Positions 1 through 10,808 of a stretch of DNA of 64,000 nt are shown here, in pieces (position 1 is the stretch's first letter; each line of letters begins with the position of its first letter). The stretch spans positions 248,001 through 312,000 of the forward strand of contig NW_020289989.1 in NCBI RefSeq assembly GCF_003144245.1, read 5' to 3'. A program made the translations under genes and the position numbers. The notes beneath the pieces are model-generated. The model saw only the letters and a list, made by a program, of their open reading frames with translations. It searched no databases and was not told where the DNA came from. This DNA comes from Jaminaea rosea. Taxonomy: Eukaryota > Basidiomycota > Exobasidiomycetes > Microstromatales.

Positions 1-640
1 ATCGTACTCGTCTACGCCCCCATCATCACTCCAACCCCTCATCGTCCCCTTCTGTCGCGAGCTCGAACCAGTGGGCGCGCCCATCGCTCCTCTTCCCCGC
101 ACCGTCTGCCTCTCGTCCTCCTCCACGCACCGACCGCGCTGCCTCTGTCCCTCTCTGGCTTCATCCTCTTGCGCTCTCAACACCGCTCTATTGTGGCCAT
201 CCACATTCCGTATGACCGAGGCCAAGAAGCGCTTATTCGTTGAAGCGGCTTGAGTGGATTGCGGGGCTCGCGATGAGGAGCTCGCTGTGCGGGGATCGGC
301 CTGCTGAGCCTCCGCGAGCAGGACATCAGCGATGTACCGGTCCAGATCACCGTCGTCCTCGGCGTCCCCCCTTGATAGCGAGGAAATGACAGAGGAGAGG
401 GCACCTCCTGGCCGTCGGCTGCTGCCTGATGTGGATGGCGGCCCCATTTTGGGGAGCGGAAGGAGCAAAGCCAAGCAGACTTTGCCGCACGACGGAGACA
501 AATGCAAAGTCGACGCGGAGAACGACTCGCGACTCGCGGACGGCGAGAAAATTGACCGGACGAGTCGGCGGACGACTTGGGTTGCACTTCTTCTCGTCAT
601 TCCCCATCCCAACGTCGCTCGCCATCGTCTTCGCAACTCC
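1..640. other. Left-edge non-coding stretch, possible 3' end of an upstream gene
   Basis: All three plus-strand frames are open for the first 200-250 bases, with stops near 192, 241 and 251, so a C-terminal exon of a gene starting outside the window is possible. One frame ends in MTEAKKRLFVEAA before its stop, but composition does not single it out. The rest looks like the 5' leader of the gene starting at 641. No confident gene is called here. Confidence 0.3.
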
Positions 641-3600
641 ATGCGCCCGACCAAGGGCGCTCGCACGCCCGACAACCTCGCTCTGCAAATCAAGTCTCTC
701 CGCCTCAATCCCACCAGCCAAGAGCTCCGCTCCACCCTCGCGCAATGCATCTCACGCTGTCAATCCCCCGATGCAACACGCCAGAGTCTCGATGACCTTT
801 CCCAGTGGGCTACCGCGGGTAAGCAGGCGATAGGCAAGGGTGTCGACGTAAGCTTCCTGGAAGAAGACGAGCTGCAGACTGCCTTGACGCACTTGATCTG
901 GGACAAGCTGGATGACTCGAGCGCCGTTTCCAAGAGGATGGAGAGCACTGCGGTGCTCCTCCTCAGCATCATCGACTCGATGCCCACCGTCAACGCAGCG
1001 ACATCGACATCACCTGCGCCTCTCTGCCCACTCGCCGCCAACCTGCTTCGCCGTGCCAACGCGGACACGGCCATCCGCACCTCCCTCGTCGTCTACGACA
1101 TCCTCCTCAGTGTCTACGACGGCACGCGCATCGCAGACTCGTACGGCTCGCCCTCTCTCCAGGGACTGTATGCGCAATTTAGCACGCCTGTGAGCTCTTA
1201 CGTGGATGCGCCGACGAGGAGGGCGAGAGTATGCCGCAAGATACTGCGAACAAAGGCGAGAGACTGCGGGATTGGCTTTGCAGAGGAGACGCAAGGGTCT
1301 ACGCAAAGATGGCAAGAATGGGCTCACTTTGCCCTTTCACCAATCATTGAGGCTCTCAAGTCCTCCGATCCAACGAAGCGCAGCATCACAAGCTGGTATC
1401 AGCTGGCCGACCTCTTCGAGCTTGCACCAGCAGCCCTCGTGCCACTCCTGACCGCTCTCACCGACGGCAGACTTAACGAGGATACGATCCTCCCTGCCGT
1501 CCTTGCCGCCTTGCGAGCCGCCAACACCCAGGGGCTCGTAAAGACGGGTCAGTCTGCCGACTCGAGCCGCAGCGAATTTGTCCTCGGCTCGTCCTCTCAC
1601 ATCATCGTTGCCCACCCTTGCCAACGCTTTACCTGCATCGTGCCCCCATCCCTTCTCGCATCGTGCGCCTCGTCCACCGTCGAGGAGCTGCAAGTCTCGT
1701 CCATCTCTCTCGTCGTCGAGGGTCGAGCACTCGTCCAGCCCTTCAGTCAAGAGGACTACGCCGTGCTGGGCGTATTTATGGAGGCCTCCTTCTCAACCAC
1801 CCACCCTTCGAGCAGGGGAGCTGTCCACTCCTTGTTTGGCAAACTGCTCACCCGCCTATCAGCCAACCACCACGCCGCAGCCAAGGAGGCTGAAAAAGCA
1901 CGCAAGTTCATCGATGACCCTAGACAGCGGGAGGAAAAGGTGGCCAGCTGCCAACGCGAAATGGACGAGATCCGCGCCTTCATCATGACGCTCGTCTCGT
2001 CCATCCTCTCTGCCCTCCACCCTGGCTCGCCCTACCACCTAACAATCGCCGCCCTCACCTTCCTCGAGACAATTTTCCTCGCCGGCGTTGATCCGGACTA
2101 CGACCGATCGCAACCCTCCTCGACCATCGTCTCCTCCTCCTTTGGGCGCTTCGACAAGCTGCAAGGCATGGGTCTGCGGGGAGTGATTAGTGCAGAGTTG
2201 GTCCAGGCTTGTCTCGGATGCGCAGATAGCACATTTGAGGATGTCCAGAGGAGGGGCATAGGGCTCTTGGAGCGATTTCCTGCACCTTTGCTCGGCGTTG
2301 AGACCAAGGAGGCGGTGGAGGAGCAGGTTTTAAGCAAGGCGAGGCGCCTGTTGCTCAGCGGGCGTGACTCGGAGAGCACCGCTGCTGGCTACCTCTTGCA
2401 AGTATACGAAAAGGTCTATGTTACCAAGCTGGGCTGGCCAGCAACGCTTCATCTGAGCACACACGAGAGCAATGCCACCTCTACATCCAGCGCCCTCTTC
2501 CCTCACCTCTTGGACTTCCTCGAGTCCCACATCCAAGTGGCAGAACAGCAAGGCCTCTTTGCAGCAGCGCAGACCCGGCCATTGCACGGCACTCTCATCA
2601 CGCTAAAGAACATGCTGGACGACGGGCGTGGCTGGGATGCCTCGATGAAGCCCTCTGCGACGTGCCAACTCTTCGAACGCACGCAGTCCCTCATTGATCG
2701 AGTGTGGGCCATTACGCGGCCGATTCTGTGCGCAGCAGCTCCAGAGGGAAGGTCGGATGAGCCTGGCGCGGACGTCGACGGTGCGGCGGGAGCCGCAGCA
2801 GATGAGGGAGGCGACGCAATGGCGGATACCGAGATAGCTCGTGCCCTCACTGCCGCTGCAGGCGATGACGCGGCCCCAGTCGCAGCGCTGGATGGTGCCG
2901 CCACGATCCGCAAGTCCCAACTCATGCTGTCCTACTCCTGGAGAGGCTTGAAAGAAGCCGCAGCGCTGCTCGGCTCTCTTACGGCGCGCTTTCTCCCTCA
3001 TCTTCGCGCAGACCCTTACCTCTCTGGTGTCGGGGAGCGCTTCACCACCTGGATGACGGCGATCAGGCACCGCGGGGCGTTTAGTACCGTCTACCCGGCA
3101 TTCAGCACCGCAGCGGCCGCTTTGGTCAAGAGTCAAGATGTACAAGTGGCTGCGATGCCGCGCCAATGGCTGCAAGACTTCGTGGGCTTGGTCGCGGGAG
3201 AAAAGGGTCAAGCCATCTCCACTACCCGACGGAGCGCGGGTGTCGGATATGCTGTCCTTGCCCTGCTGGCGGCGATGCCCCTCAAAAAGGACTCCAGCCC
3301 GCTGGACGAAACAATCGCAGCTCTCACGCGATGCGCAGATGCTGCTCTCGTCGCACCAGCAGCCTCTTCGCCATCGCCCACCGCCACTTCTCTGGATGCG
3401 ACCCACATCCACTCCCTCAACATCCTACGCGTCCTCGTATTGGACGCGAACTTGGTCCCCTTTCTAGGCAAACACGTCGACTCTCTCCTCTCCCTCTCCA
3501 TCAAGCGTTTTCGCTCCCCAATCTGGTACGTGCGCAACGCCGGTTTGATGCTCTTCAGCGCGCTTGCTCCGCGTGCTTTCCCTGCCAGGAGGGCCAACGA

Positions 3601-5326
3601 CGATGGGCATGAAAACGGGGGTGACGCGACTAGCCAATCACTGCCAGCGCACCGCTTCTTCGCTACCTACCCTTCGCTGCACGGCGCCCTCCGCGAACAC
3701 CTGGAGCAAAGCCTCTCCGCCGGCCTGCATCGCGGTGAAGACGCGGAAGGCTCCGGTGCCCTCTATGCCGTCTTGTTCCTCCTCTCGCGCATGCAGGCGG
3801 TTGAGCACGACGAGATGCACGGAGCGCAGGCGGATCCGCTCGTGCTTCGAGGATTGGTCGATCCATGCTTGGCCAGTCCGGACGCCAAGATGAGGGAGAT
3901 GGCTGCGCGTGCATGGTGCGGGATGACTGTGAGCTCGCAAAGGGGAAAGGTGGACGGGGCAAAGTCGCTCCTGGAAAGGATGGGCGAGGATGAGAATCGT
4001 AGACATGCTACTTTCTTGGCTGTTGCTAGGTTGCACATCGGGCTGGAGTCCGAAGGCACGCAGCTGGGGGACGGTGTGCGAGAGCGACTGGTGGAGCTGG
4101 GTGCAGAGTACCAGTCAGGACAGGCGGGAAGTCCCGCGGTCAGACGCGCATGGGAGAAGGCGCTTCGCGCTTCCACGCTGCGCCCGACCCTTACTGCCAA
4201 GCACAACGGCATTCTCGCCTCTGCCAACGACCTCACCCTCGAATCGGCCCGGACTACGCTGTGGGACGACTCGCTCCCCGACTTTCAGCAGCGCATCCAT
4301 GCCGCCGACTTCCTGTCCGAGCAAGACGAGTACCCAGGCGCCTCCCTCCTTGTGGAGGAATGGGAGCGCGCCGCTACCCTCTCTCTTCGATCAGGCTGCG
4401 TGCCCCTGCGGGAAACCGTGCTCGTGCTCTTGGGCAAGCTAACAGCCCGTTCGCAAGCCGCAGAGAGGCAACAGAGTCACCTGCGCCTGTACGCAAAGCT
4501 TATCACAGCCTGCGCAAAGGAGGAGATGCACGTCGAGTCCCGCCTCGCCGCTGCGGAGTCACTCGCGGCATTCGCCGAGCACGGCGGTGGACTGTTCGCG
4601 CTGGAAGCTAGCGGTGCTGCAGGCAAACCGCTCTTCCAGCTTCACCTCGCCGCAATCGCCTTGCTGCAGGACGATGACGAGGAGGTCAGACTCGTTGCGG
4701 CAGAGATTGTCGCACGGCATCTCGTAGCTGCCTCGCCCTCCTCTGAAACGACGACGACCAGCGAAAGTAGCGCGAGCGCCTGCGTAACCGCCCTCATTGC
4801 CGCAGCACAACGCACCGTAGCCTCAAGCACTGTGAGCACACAACGCGCTTGGGCGTTCATGGGTGCGGCCTACCCGCTCTCCTCCTCGTCACAAGCGTCT
4901 CTCTGGTACAGGCATCTGGAGCGAATAGTCCTCCCCCCGCGTGCGGAGCTGGATGAGACGTGGAAGATCATCGCCCGTGAAACCGACGCGACAGAGGGCG
5001 ATCACGCCCACGCCCAAGACCCACTCTTTGCAGCTGAACGTCCCAACCTTTATCGCGATGCGAGGATGGACGTGATTCGAGCAGGAGAAGCTTTGCGCAC
5101 CGCCTCTTCCCCTTCCTCTCCCTGGTTCGAGTCGCGCCGTACCGAGCTCGCGCAGAGACTCGAGGCGTACAGGCAGTGGATGCACTCTGGAGCAGCTACA
5201 GCGGATGCGAGGGTCAGCAGCGTCGAGGCTCATGTGATGGGGTGTCAGCTTGTCCTGGCGTCGAGGCTGGCCGGAGAAGGGGATGGGGAGACGTGCAGAG
5301 AGGTGGCGGATTTGTTGAGGGTGTAA
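641..5326 (+). CDS. Trm732/THADA-like tRNA 2'-O-ribose methylation cofactor
   Basis: This is a single uninterrupted exon of 1,561 codons. The protein is helical, HEAT/ARM-like and about the size of yeast Trm732 and its THADA relatives. The best match is the DUF2428-type block around residues 920-985, with SIKRFRSPIWYVRNAGLMLF followed by SALAPRAF, which resembles the conserved stretch of that family. Trm732 partners the methyltransferase Trm7 to modify position 32 of the tRNA anticodon loop; that role is inferred from family. A longer reading frame opens at 332, but its first 103 residues look like translated leader, and the ATG at 641 begins recognisable protein (MRPTKGARTP). The gene converges on the catalase gene with about 150 bases between the stops. 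The family call is from memory of motifs, not from alignment. Confidence 0.78.
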   Translation: MRPTKGARTPDNLALQIKSLRLNPTSQELRSTLAQCISRCQSPDATRQSLDDLSQWATAGKQAIGKGVDVSFLEEDELQTALTHLIWDKLDDSSAVSKRMESTAVLLLSIIDSMPTVNAATSTSPAPLCPLAANLLRRANADTAIRTSLVVYDILLSVYDGTRIADSYGSPSLQGLYAQFSTPVSSYVDAPTRRARVCRKILRTKARDCGIGFAEETQGSTQRWQEWAHFALSPIIEALKSSDPTKRSITSWYQLADLFELAPAALVPLLTALTDGRLNEDTILPAVLAALRAANTQGLVKTGQSADSSRSEFVLGSSSHIIVAHPCQRFTCIVPPSLLASCASSTVEELQVSSISLVVEGRALVQPFSQEDYAVLGVFMEASFSTTHPSSRGAVHSLFGKLLTRLSANHHAAAKEAEKARKFIDDPRQREEKVASCQREMDEIRAFIMTLVSSILSALHPGSPYHLTIAALTFLETIFLAGVDPDYDRSQPSSTIVSSSFGRFDKLQGMGLRGVISAELVQACLGCADSTFEDVQRRGIGLLERFPAPLLGVETKEAVEEQVLSKARRLLLSGRDSESTAAGYLLQVYEKVYVTKLGWPATLHLSTHESNATSTSSALFPHLLDFLESHIQVAEQQGLFAAAQTRPLHGTLITLKNMLDDGRGWDASMKPSATCQLFERTQSLIDRVWAITRPILCAAAPEGRSDEPGADVDGAAGAAADEGGDAMADTEIARALTAAAGDDAAPVAALDGAATIRKSQLMLSYSWRGLKEAAALLGSLTARFLPHLRADPYLSGVGERFTTWMTAIRHRGAFSTVYPAFSTAAAALVKSQDVQVAAMPRQWLQDFVGLVAGEKGQAISTTRRSAGVGYAVLALLAAMPLKKDSSPLDETIAALTRCADAALVAPAASSPSPTATSLDATHIHSLNILRVLVLDANLVPFLGKHVDSLLSLSIKRFRSPIWYVRNAGLMLFSALAPRAFPARRANDDGHENGGDATSQSLPAHRFFATYPSLHGALREHLEQSLSAGLHRGEDAEGSGALYAVLFLLSRMQAVEHDEMHGAQADPLVLRGLVDPCLASPDAKMREMAARAWCGMTVSSQRGKVDGAKSLLERMGEDENRRHATFLAVARLHIGLESEGTQLGDGVRERLVELGAEYQSGQAGSPAVRRAWEKALRASTLRPTLTAKHNGILASANDLTLESARTTLWDDSLPDFQQRIHAADFLSEQDEYPGASLLVEEWERAATLSLRSGCVPLRETVLVLLGKLTARSQAAERQQSHLRLYAKLITACAKEEMHVESRLAAAESLAAFAEHGGGLFALEASGAAGKPLFQLHLAAIALLQDDDEEVRLVAAEIVARHLVAASPSSETTTTSESSASACVTALIAAAQRTVASSTVSTQRAWAFMGAAYPLSSSSQASLWYRHLERIVLPPRAELDETWKIIARETDATEGDHAHAQDPLFAAERPNLYRDARMDVIRAGEALRTASSPSSPWFESRRTELAQRLEAYRQWMHSGAATADARVSSVEAHVMGCQLVLASRLAGEGDGETCREVADLLRV

Positions 5327-5477
5327 GCTGCTCGTGCGGAGTAGCGAGCAGAGTTATGAGGGCCACACTTCGTCACACATCGTCGTTGCAAGCATATAGA
5401 TATATTTTCGCTAAATGAAGCTCGGGGTCGTACAGTCGTCACGGCGTAGCTACAAGAACACGTCTGAAATCTGACAC

Positions 5478-7193
5478 TTAGTGAGCGACACCGTTGCCGT
5501 TTACGCCGTTGGTCGCCTTGCCATTGCCGTTGATCATGCCTGATGCAGCGGCCTTGGCGAGGTGAGCACCCTTCTTGGCAGTGGCGGCGACAGCGTTACC
5601 GACACCGTCGTCCTGTCGCTCGTACTCTGAAGCCGGGGTGCGGCCACCGGTCCAGTTGTGCGAGCCGAGGAAGGAGCACTTGGTGATGTCCGTCTCGTAC
5701 GAGGTGACGCCGTTCTCCTTGGCAAGGTGCTGCGCGAGGCCAGCGTCAACCTGGTGCCAGACGGTGATGGCACGGGCGAGAACGCCCTTGTCCGTGCACG
5801 TCTTCATGTGGCCCGCGACACGCTGCTTGACACGGTTACGCTGTGCCTCGTCCATGACCTTGTTCCACAGAGCCTGGGCCTGGTCAAAGTCACCGTCTAC
5901 GATACCCGAGAGGTAGGTGATCTCGTGACCCTCGTGCTGCGCGAGCTTCTCGAGGTAGACCTCACGCTTCTGAGTGCGCGGTGGGTCGAGCGACGAGAGG
6001 TAGTTGGGGCGGTTGCCCGAGTTGTAGAAGGCCATGGCACCGTCGCGCTGGAAGTTGAACTGGTCCTTGACCACGTTCTGGTTGACTGGCAGCTGCTGGT
6101 AGTTGGCACCGATACGGTGGCGGTGCGTGTCTGGGTATGAGAAGAGACGCGACTGGAGCACCGGGTCGGCCGAGGGCTCGAAGCCGGGCACGAGGTGGGC
6201 AGGGTTGAAGGCCACCTGCTCAATCTCGGCAAAGTAGTTCTGAACGTTCTGGTTCAGCTCGATCTTGCCCAGCTCGTGGAGCGGGTACTTTGCTCGGGGC
6301 CACGTCTTCGTCAGGTCCAGAACGTTGACGCTCTCCTCGAGGGCCTGCTGGGGAGTCATGATCTGGTACTTGACGGTCCAGGTAGGGTACTCGCCACGGT
6401 TGATGGCCTCGTAGAGGTCCTTCTGGTGAACGTCGGGCGAGGCAGCGTCGGCCTCGTCGTCGTCCTCAAAGTTCTCGACACCCTGGTCTGACAGGATGTG
6501 GATCTGGCAGTAGTGCCAGCCATCGGCGTTGGCGAACTTGAAGGTGTGGCCCGAGTAGCCCTGCATGTGGCGCCAGGTCTTGGGGCGTCCACGGTCACCG
6601 AACAGGTAGAGCATCTGGTGGATAGCCTCGGGGTCCTGACCGACGTACTCCCAGAAGTGCGTCGAGTCGTCACCGTGCGTGAGGTGGGACTGCGGGTCAC
6701 GCTTCTGAGTGTGAATGAAGTGGGGGAACTTGGCGGCGTCACGAAGGAAGAAGATGGGCGTGTTGTTGAACACCCAGTCCATGTTGCCCTCCTCGGTGCG
6801 CATCTTGACGGAGAAACCGCGAGGGTCACGAGCAGCGTCGGGTGACCCTGACTCGCCACCGACCGTTGAGAAACGAACGGTAACCGGGCACTCGCGCTTC
6901 TCGGCGAAGATGTGTGCGCGGGAGAGGTGGGGGATGGGGTGGGTGGTGCGGTATACACCGTGGGCTCCTCCTCCCTTGGCGTGGACGACACGCTCTGGGA
7001 TACGCTCGCGGTCAAAGTGCGAGAGGAGGTCTACCAGGTGGAAGTCCTGGAGCAGTAGCGGGCCCTTGGGGCCGAGACGCTGCGACTCGTAGGGGTGGGC
7101 GACGGGCGCACCATTGCTGGCGCGGTAGGTGCCACCGTTGCCGTAGAAGTCCTCGGTGAAGGATCGGATGGGGAGGTGGTGCTGCTGCGACAT
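5478..7193 (-). CDS. Monofunctional haem catalase
   Basis: The protein has 571 residues and no intron, and breaks hydrogen peroxide down to water and oxygen. The essential distal histidine lies in VVHAKGGGAHG (H71), the distal asparagine in VFNNTPIFF (about N143), and the proximal haem tyrosine in RLFSYPDTHRHR (R349, Y353). Length and motifs fit the small-subunit clade rather than the 700-residue large-subunit catalases. An acidic insert (NFEDDDEAD, about residue 241) follows the haem-contact region. The C-terminus is a Gly/Asn-rich tail ending GNGVAH, with no classical SKL-type peroxisomal signal, so it may be cytosolic. The gene is divergent from the phospholipase C gene, and its stop faces that of the Trm732-like gene. 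Confidence 0.97.
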   Translation of the reverse strand: MSQQHHLPIRSFTEDFYGNGGTYRASNGAPVAHPYESQRLGPKGPLLLQDFHLVDLLSHFDRERIPERVVHAKGGGAHGVYRTTHPIPHLSRAHIFAEKRECPVTVRFSTVGGESGSPDAARDPRGFSVKMRTEEGNMDWVFNNTPIFFLRDAAKFPHFIHTQKRDPQSHLTHGDDSTHFWEYVGQDPEAIHQMLYLFGDRGRPKTWRHMQGYSGHTFKFANADGWHYCQIHILSDQGVENFEDDDEADAASPDVHQKDLYEAINRGEYPTWTVKYQIMTPQQALEESVNVLDLTKTWPRAKYPLHELGKIELNQNVQNYFAEIEQVAFNPAHLVPGFEPSADPVLQSRLFSYPDTHRHRIGANYQQLPVNQNVVKDQFNFQRDGAMAFYNSGNRPNYLSSLDPPRTQKREVYLEKLAQHEGHEITYLSGIVDGDFDQAQALWNKVMDEAQRNRVKQRVAGHMKTCTDKGVLARAITVWHQVDAGLAQHLAKENGVTSYETDITKCSFLGSHNWTGGRTPASEYERQDDGVGNAVAATAKKGAHLAKAAASGMINGNGKATNGVNGNGVAH

Positions 7194-7980
7194 GTTTGGT
7201 GAACTACAAGAGATGTGTGGTTGGAAAGAGAGAAAGAGAGCGCAGCGCGCGGCCGTCCACTATATACGATCGCAGTCGCAGCCAGACAGCGTGAGTGGAG
7301 GGTTCACGCCACCCTGCCTTGGACCTTCGAGTGACAGCTGACCAAAGGCAGGCAGGCAGGCGCACTCGCTCGCTCGCTCACTCACGCCGCTCGATTAGAA
7401 ACGGCGAGCCAGCGAATTGATTTCCCGGCGTACAGGCCCGTAGGCGCGTTAGCTCAGTCGCTGGCTGTCGATAGAAGGTGTGCGATGAACGCATCGCCGT
7501 CGTGCAGCCACAATCGCCGTCGTTCGCCTGAATTGGCGCGCCGCTGTGCTGCACGTAGGGTTCAGCACCAGCCACCGGCAGCAACGCCGGCAGGTCAACT
7601 GACTAATCGAACGGGCGTGCGGCGCGGGGTGAGAGCGGCCAAGAGGCGGGAAGAGGCGATTCGGTCATTGACGCCTTCGAGTTGCCGCCGCGGGAAAGCC
7701 ATCGATGGCTTACTCGCTGGTGAGCAGGGCCGTACGAGAAAGATGCGCTCGGGCGACATGTTGCTCGCCATCGTGAGCCCAGCTTAGCGTTTGGCGTATT
7801 TGACGTCCACCTCAATGCTACCAGGAATAGGGCCTGGCGGGGAGTACTCAGCCACGTGGTGGCCCCTCGTGTGGAGGTCTCGTTTAGTACCACGCGACAA
7901 AGCGAGTTGGGTCGTGCGTCGTGGGAGCGGTCCCCACTTGACATCATTCGCATCTCACGCATCTCGAGCATCTTGCAACA
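7194..7980. promoter_or_regulatory. Shared divergent promoter region of catalase and PLC
   Basis: This 787-base gap separates two divergently transcribed genes and so should hold both promoters. Two adjoining simple repeats lie at about 7348-7384: a GGCA run followed by a CGCT/CACT run. No long reading frame in the gap looks coding. No specific factor site is claimed. Confidence 0.55.
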
Positions 7981-9711
7981 ATGTCCTCCTCAACGCCCCC
8001 ACAGCAAGAAGAGAAGGCGCCCGCCATTCCAACGCACCGCTTCGCCAAGCTCAATCCCTTTCGCTCCGAGGGAGATGAGGGAGGTGAGGAGCTCGGCGAG
8101 GATCTGACTGATCTGTCCGTAGCTGGTGGAGGACGCGGTACGCTCGCAGATGGCGAGGATAGGAAGAAGCTCCACGTCAGCTATGCGCTCAGGAAGTTCT
8201 TGCATGACCAGGGAGAAGTAAAGGAGGCAGAGGTCGGCAAGCACGAGGAGGAGGCGCCTCACTCGCCTGCGATCCAATCCATCCTCGCCCGCCAACCCAC
8301 TGTAGTCCCCACAGGACCTGGCGGCCCAAACGATCGCTCTCACCCCCTCTCCTCATATCTCATCTCCTCATCGCACAACTCCTACCTCGTCGGCAATCAG
8401 CTGCGCGGCAAGACTTCCGCAGAGCGCTACACTCAGATCCTCGCCGCTGGCTGCCGCTGTGTCGAGATAGACGCGTGGGATGGCGATGATATCAATGAGC
8501 CCAAAGTCACGCACGGCATGACATTGGTCGAGCACATCACGTTCAGGAGCGCGGTCGAGGCGATTGGAAGACAATTGGAAAAGGAGATTCAGGCGAGCAA
8601 GAGTGTGGGCGCCCCACTCCCGCTGCCCATCTTCATCAGTCTAGAGAACCACTGCAGCGCTGAGGGGCAGCGACGCCTCGCTGCAATCATGCGCGAGGTG
8701 CTCGCCGAGAAGCTCGTGACGGAGGCAGTCCATGCAGATGGGACCGAAGCTAAGCTGAGCGACCTCGAGGGCAAGGTGATCACCATGGTCGAGTGGTACG
8801 CAGGCGACGAAGCCAAGGCAGCTGCGGCTACTGAGGGCAAGGAAGGCAAGGACAAGGAGACCAAAGTCAAGATCGTGCCCGAGCTAGCCACCCTCGGCGT
8901 CTACGCCCAATCCGTCAAGCCGACGAGCGACGCCTGGCTGAAAGGCGAGATGCGCGACCCTGCCAACCCTCTGCTCAACATCGGCGAGGGACCTCTCCTC
9001 GAAATCATCGACAAGCATGAGAAACCCGACGCCGTAGTCCGTCACAACGCTTCCGCTCTCATGCGCGTCTACCCTGCCGGCACGAGAATCACGTCCCACA
9101 ACTTGAACCCGGTCCCCTTCTGGGGCGTAGGAGCACAGGTGGCCGCCCTGAATTGCCAGACGTTCGACCACAGTATGCAACTGCAGGAAGCAATGTTCGA
9201 CGGCACCGATGGATGGGCTCTGAAGCCCGCCTACCTTCGCAAGGAGGCAGGCCCTCGCCCCACGGGCACCACTGTGCTCCGTCTGACCGTAGCAGGGGGC
9301 TCGGATCTCCCTGTTCCTGAAGGTCGCGACGGTGAAGACATCAAGCCCTACGTCACTTGCACGCTCTATCACCCAAATCACGTCGACGAGAAGCCAGAGA
9401 AGCGCAAGACCTCGCACTACAAGCGCCATAAGCTCTCGGGCATGCTCCACAAGCATGAGAACCCTCCGCCTACCAGCCCATTCTGGCATCACCCTGAGAC
9501 GCTCGAGTGGGAGTATCCGGCTGACGACCTGGTGTTCCTGAGAATCCTCGTCAAGAGCGATGACTCGTTTGCAAGAAACCCCGTCTTTGCTGCGGCGGCC
9601 GTGAGGGTGAGCTATCTGCAGCCTGGGTGGTGCTTCCTGAGGTTGTTCAACCTGAGGGGTGAAATCACGCGGGGCACGCTGCTTGTCAAGTTTGAGGTTG
9701 GCAACAAGTAG
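7981..9711 (+). CDS. Phosphoinositide-specific phospholipase C
   Basis: A single exon of 576 codons encodes an enzyme expected to cleave PIP2 into IP3 and diacylglycerol at the plasma membrane. The X domain starts near residue 121 with SSYLISSSHNSYLVGNQL, which contains the first catalytic histidine. CVEIDAWDGDD and THGMTL (second histidine, about residue 177) follow. The Y domain runs from about residue 301 (LATLGVYAQSVKP) and includes RVYPAGTRITSHNLNPVPFW. A C2-like calcium/lipid-binding domain begins near residue 433 (LRLTVAGGSDLPVP). No PH domain or EF-hand is evident in the short N-terminus, so this is a compact fungal form. The two blocks between X and Y are rich in Ala, Lys and Glu, typical of the linker. 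Confidence 0.95.
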   Translation: MSSSTPPQQEEKAPAIPTHRFAKLNPFRSEGDEGGEELGEDLTDLSVAGGGRGTLADGEDRKKLHVSYALRKFLHDQGEVKEAEVGKHEEEAPHSPAIQSILARQPTVVPTGPGGPNDRSHPLSSYLISSSHNSYLVGNQLRGKTSAERYTQILAAGCRCVEIDAWDGDDINEPKVTHGMTLVEHITFRSAVEAIGRQLEKEIQASKSVGAPLPLPIFISLENHCSAEGQRRLAAIMREVLAEKLVTEAVHADGTEAKLSDLEGKVITMVEWYAGDEAKAAAATEGKEGKDKETKVKIVPELATLGVYAQSVKPTSDAWLKGEMRDPANPLLNIGEGPLLEIIDKHEKPDAVVRHNASALMRVYPAGTRITSHNLNPVPFWGVGAQVAALNCQTFDHSMQLQEAMFDGTDGWALKPAYLRKEAGPRPTGTTVLRLTVAGGSDLPVPEGRDGEDIKPYVTCTLYHPNHVDEKPEKRKTSHYKRHKLSGMLHKHENPPPTSPFWHHPETLEWEYPADDLVFLRILVKSDDSFARNPVFAAAAVRVSYLQPGWCFLRLFNLRGEITRGTLLVKFEVGNK

Positions 9712-9992
9712 GCGCGCAGCGTAGCGCGCCAAGGAGGTGCTGCGAGCGTCGATGTGTAGATACCTGTGTTGCGGACTGTCGCTCCATGTAGCTTGCTCTG
9801 ATTACGTTACACGAATGCAATTGCAAAGAAAATCTCTCGTACTGTTCGCGGCCGCACGAGACCAACACCTCGAGTGTTGGACTGGATCTCGTCAGCTTGC
9901 ATTGCGGTAGGCGAGCTCCACGTCGTCATCGACCTCGCGACGGCCCTGCTCCCCTTCGCTCCTCGCCATCCTGACCACTACAGCGCACCAAT

Positions 9993-10808
9993 ATGCCATC
10001 ATCAGAGGCGCCATCCTGGCTTTCTGAGCTGCTCAGGACTGCTCCTACCTTCACGCTGGAGCCCTCCTCCCACTCCAAACCCAACCATCCGCACCTCCGC
10101 TCAACGATTGCAGACCTGCAAGTCCATCCCGCTCTGGAAGCTGGGCTTCACCTCGCGAATCGCGATCTCTACTCTGCCCACTTCTTGGTACGCAAGGGAC
10201 AGGGAGGAGCGCGTGAGCTCGATTGGGGACATGCGCTCTTGCATCGGTTGGAGGGAGATTGGGGGAATGGCAAGGTAAGGCGTTGGCGCGAGCGTCGATG
10301 AATGAGACGCTGACCGGCATTTTCCTCGACGTCACCGCAGTGCTGGTACACAGACCTGGACAACCATGCTGCTCCGGGCTCCATCTACAAGCGCTTCTTC
10401 TCCTCTCTGCCTAAGGAATTGACCGCCTGCCAGTTCGTCGACTTGACCGCCTTCTACTCGATCCCCTCGGAAGCGACGCCTGACGTGATAGCCCAGCAAG
10501 CGCACAAAGTCTTCCAAAGCAGCGAGTCATTCGGCAAGGTGAAGACGGGCTTCAGCCGCGAGCAGCTGGATCGTTTCGTCGCAGATCCCAGCTCAGCCCC
10601 ATTGTCTCGCGCAGAGACGGAGGAGTGGGCGCGCAAGGAGCTCGCCGCGATGGTCGAAGGCTTAGCGGAGGAGCATGGCTGGGCGCCGATGGGTATGAAG
10701 GAGAGCGTAGAGGCGCTCAAAGAGCAAAAGGGCGGGGAAGAGGGGCAGGCTGTTAGCCATGATGCTCAGGGGATGGTATTGGGTGGGGGAGGAGGCAGGA
10801 AGTACTAG
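9993..10808 (+). CDS. Conserved two-exon protein with HxxLHRLEGDxxN/CWY signature, function unknown
   Basis: Exons are 9993-10274 and 10341-10808, giving 249 residues. The 66-base intron has GTAAGG and CAG ends and falls between codons. The joined product reads HALLHRLEGDWGNGKCWYTD across the splice, which supports the intron. I associate this His/Leu/Glu-Gly-Asp...Asn...Trp-Tyr pattern with a widespread family of small unnamed fungal and bacterial proteins of unknown function. The central part (KRFFSSLPKELTACQFVDLT) is a compact mixed fold with no visible membrane segment or signal peptide. The C-terminus is Gly-rich (LGGGGGRKY). The short gap after the PLC gene suggests a separate small transcription unit. 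Confidence 0.82.

Noticed and set aside
332-640. 103-residue N-terminal extension of the Trm732-like protein
   Set aside because: The ATG at 332 is in frame, but the segment is Arg/Ser/Gly-rich and leader-like; recognisable protein begins at 641. Kept as a possibility only.
7346-7386. GGCA/CGCT repeats as a regulatory array for catalase
   Set aside because: The tracts are simple repeats; no known stress-factor site recurs in them, so only a repeat is reported.
8884-9732. Minus-strand open frame opposite the PLC gene (about 280 codons)
   Set aside because: It mirrors a well-supported coding exon; the amino-acid sequence has no family features and its third codon positions match first positions of the true gene.
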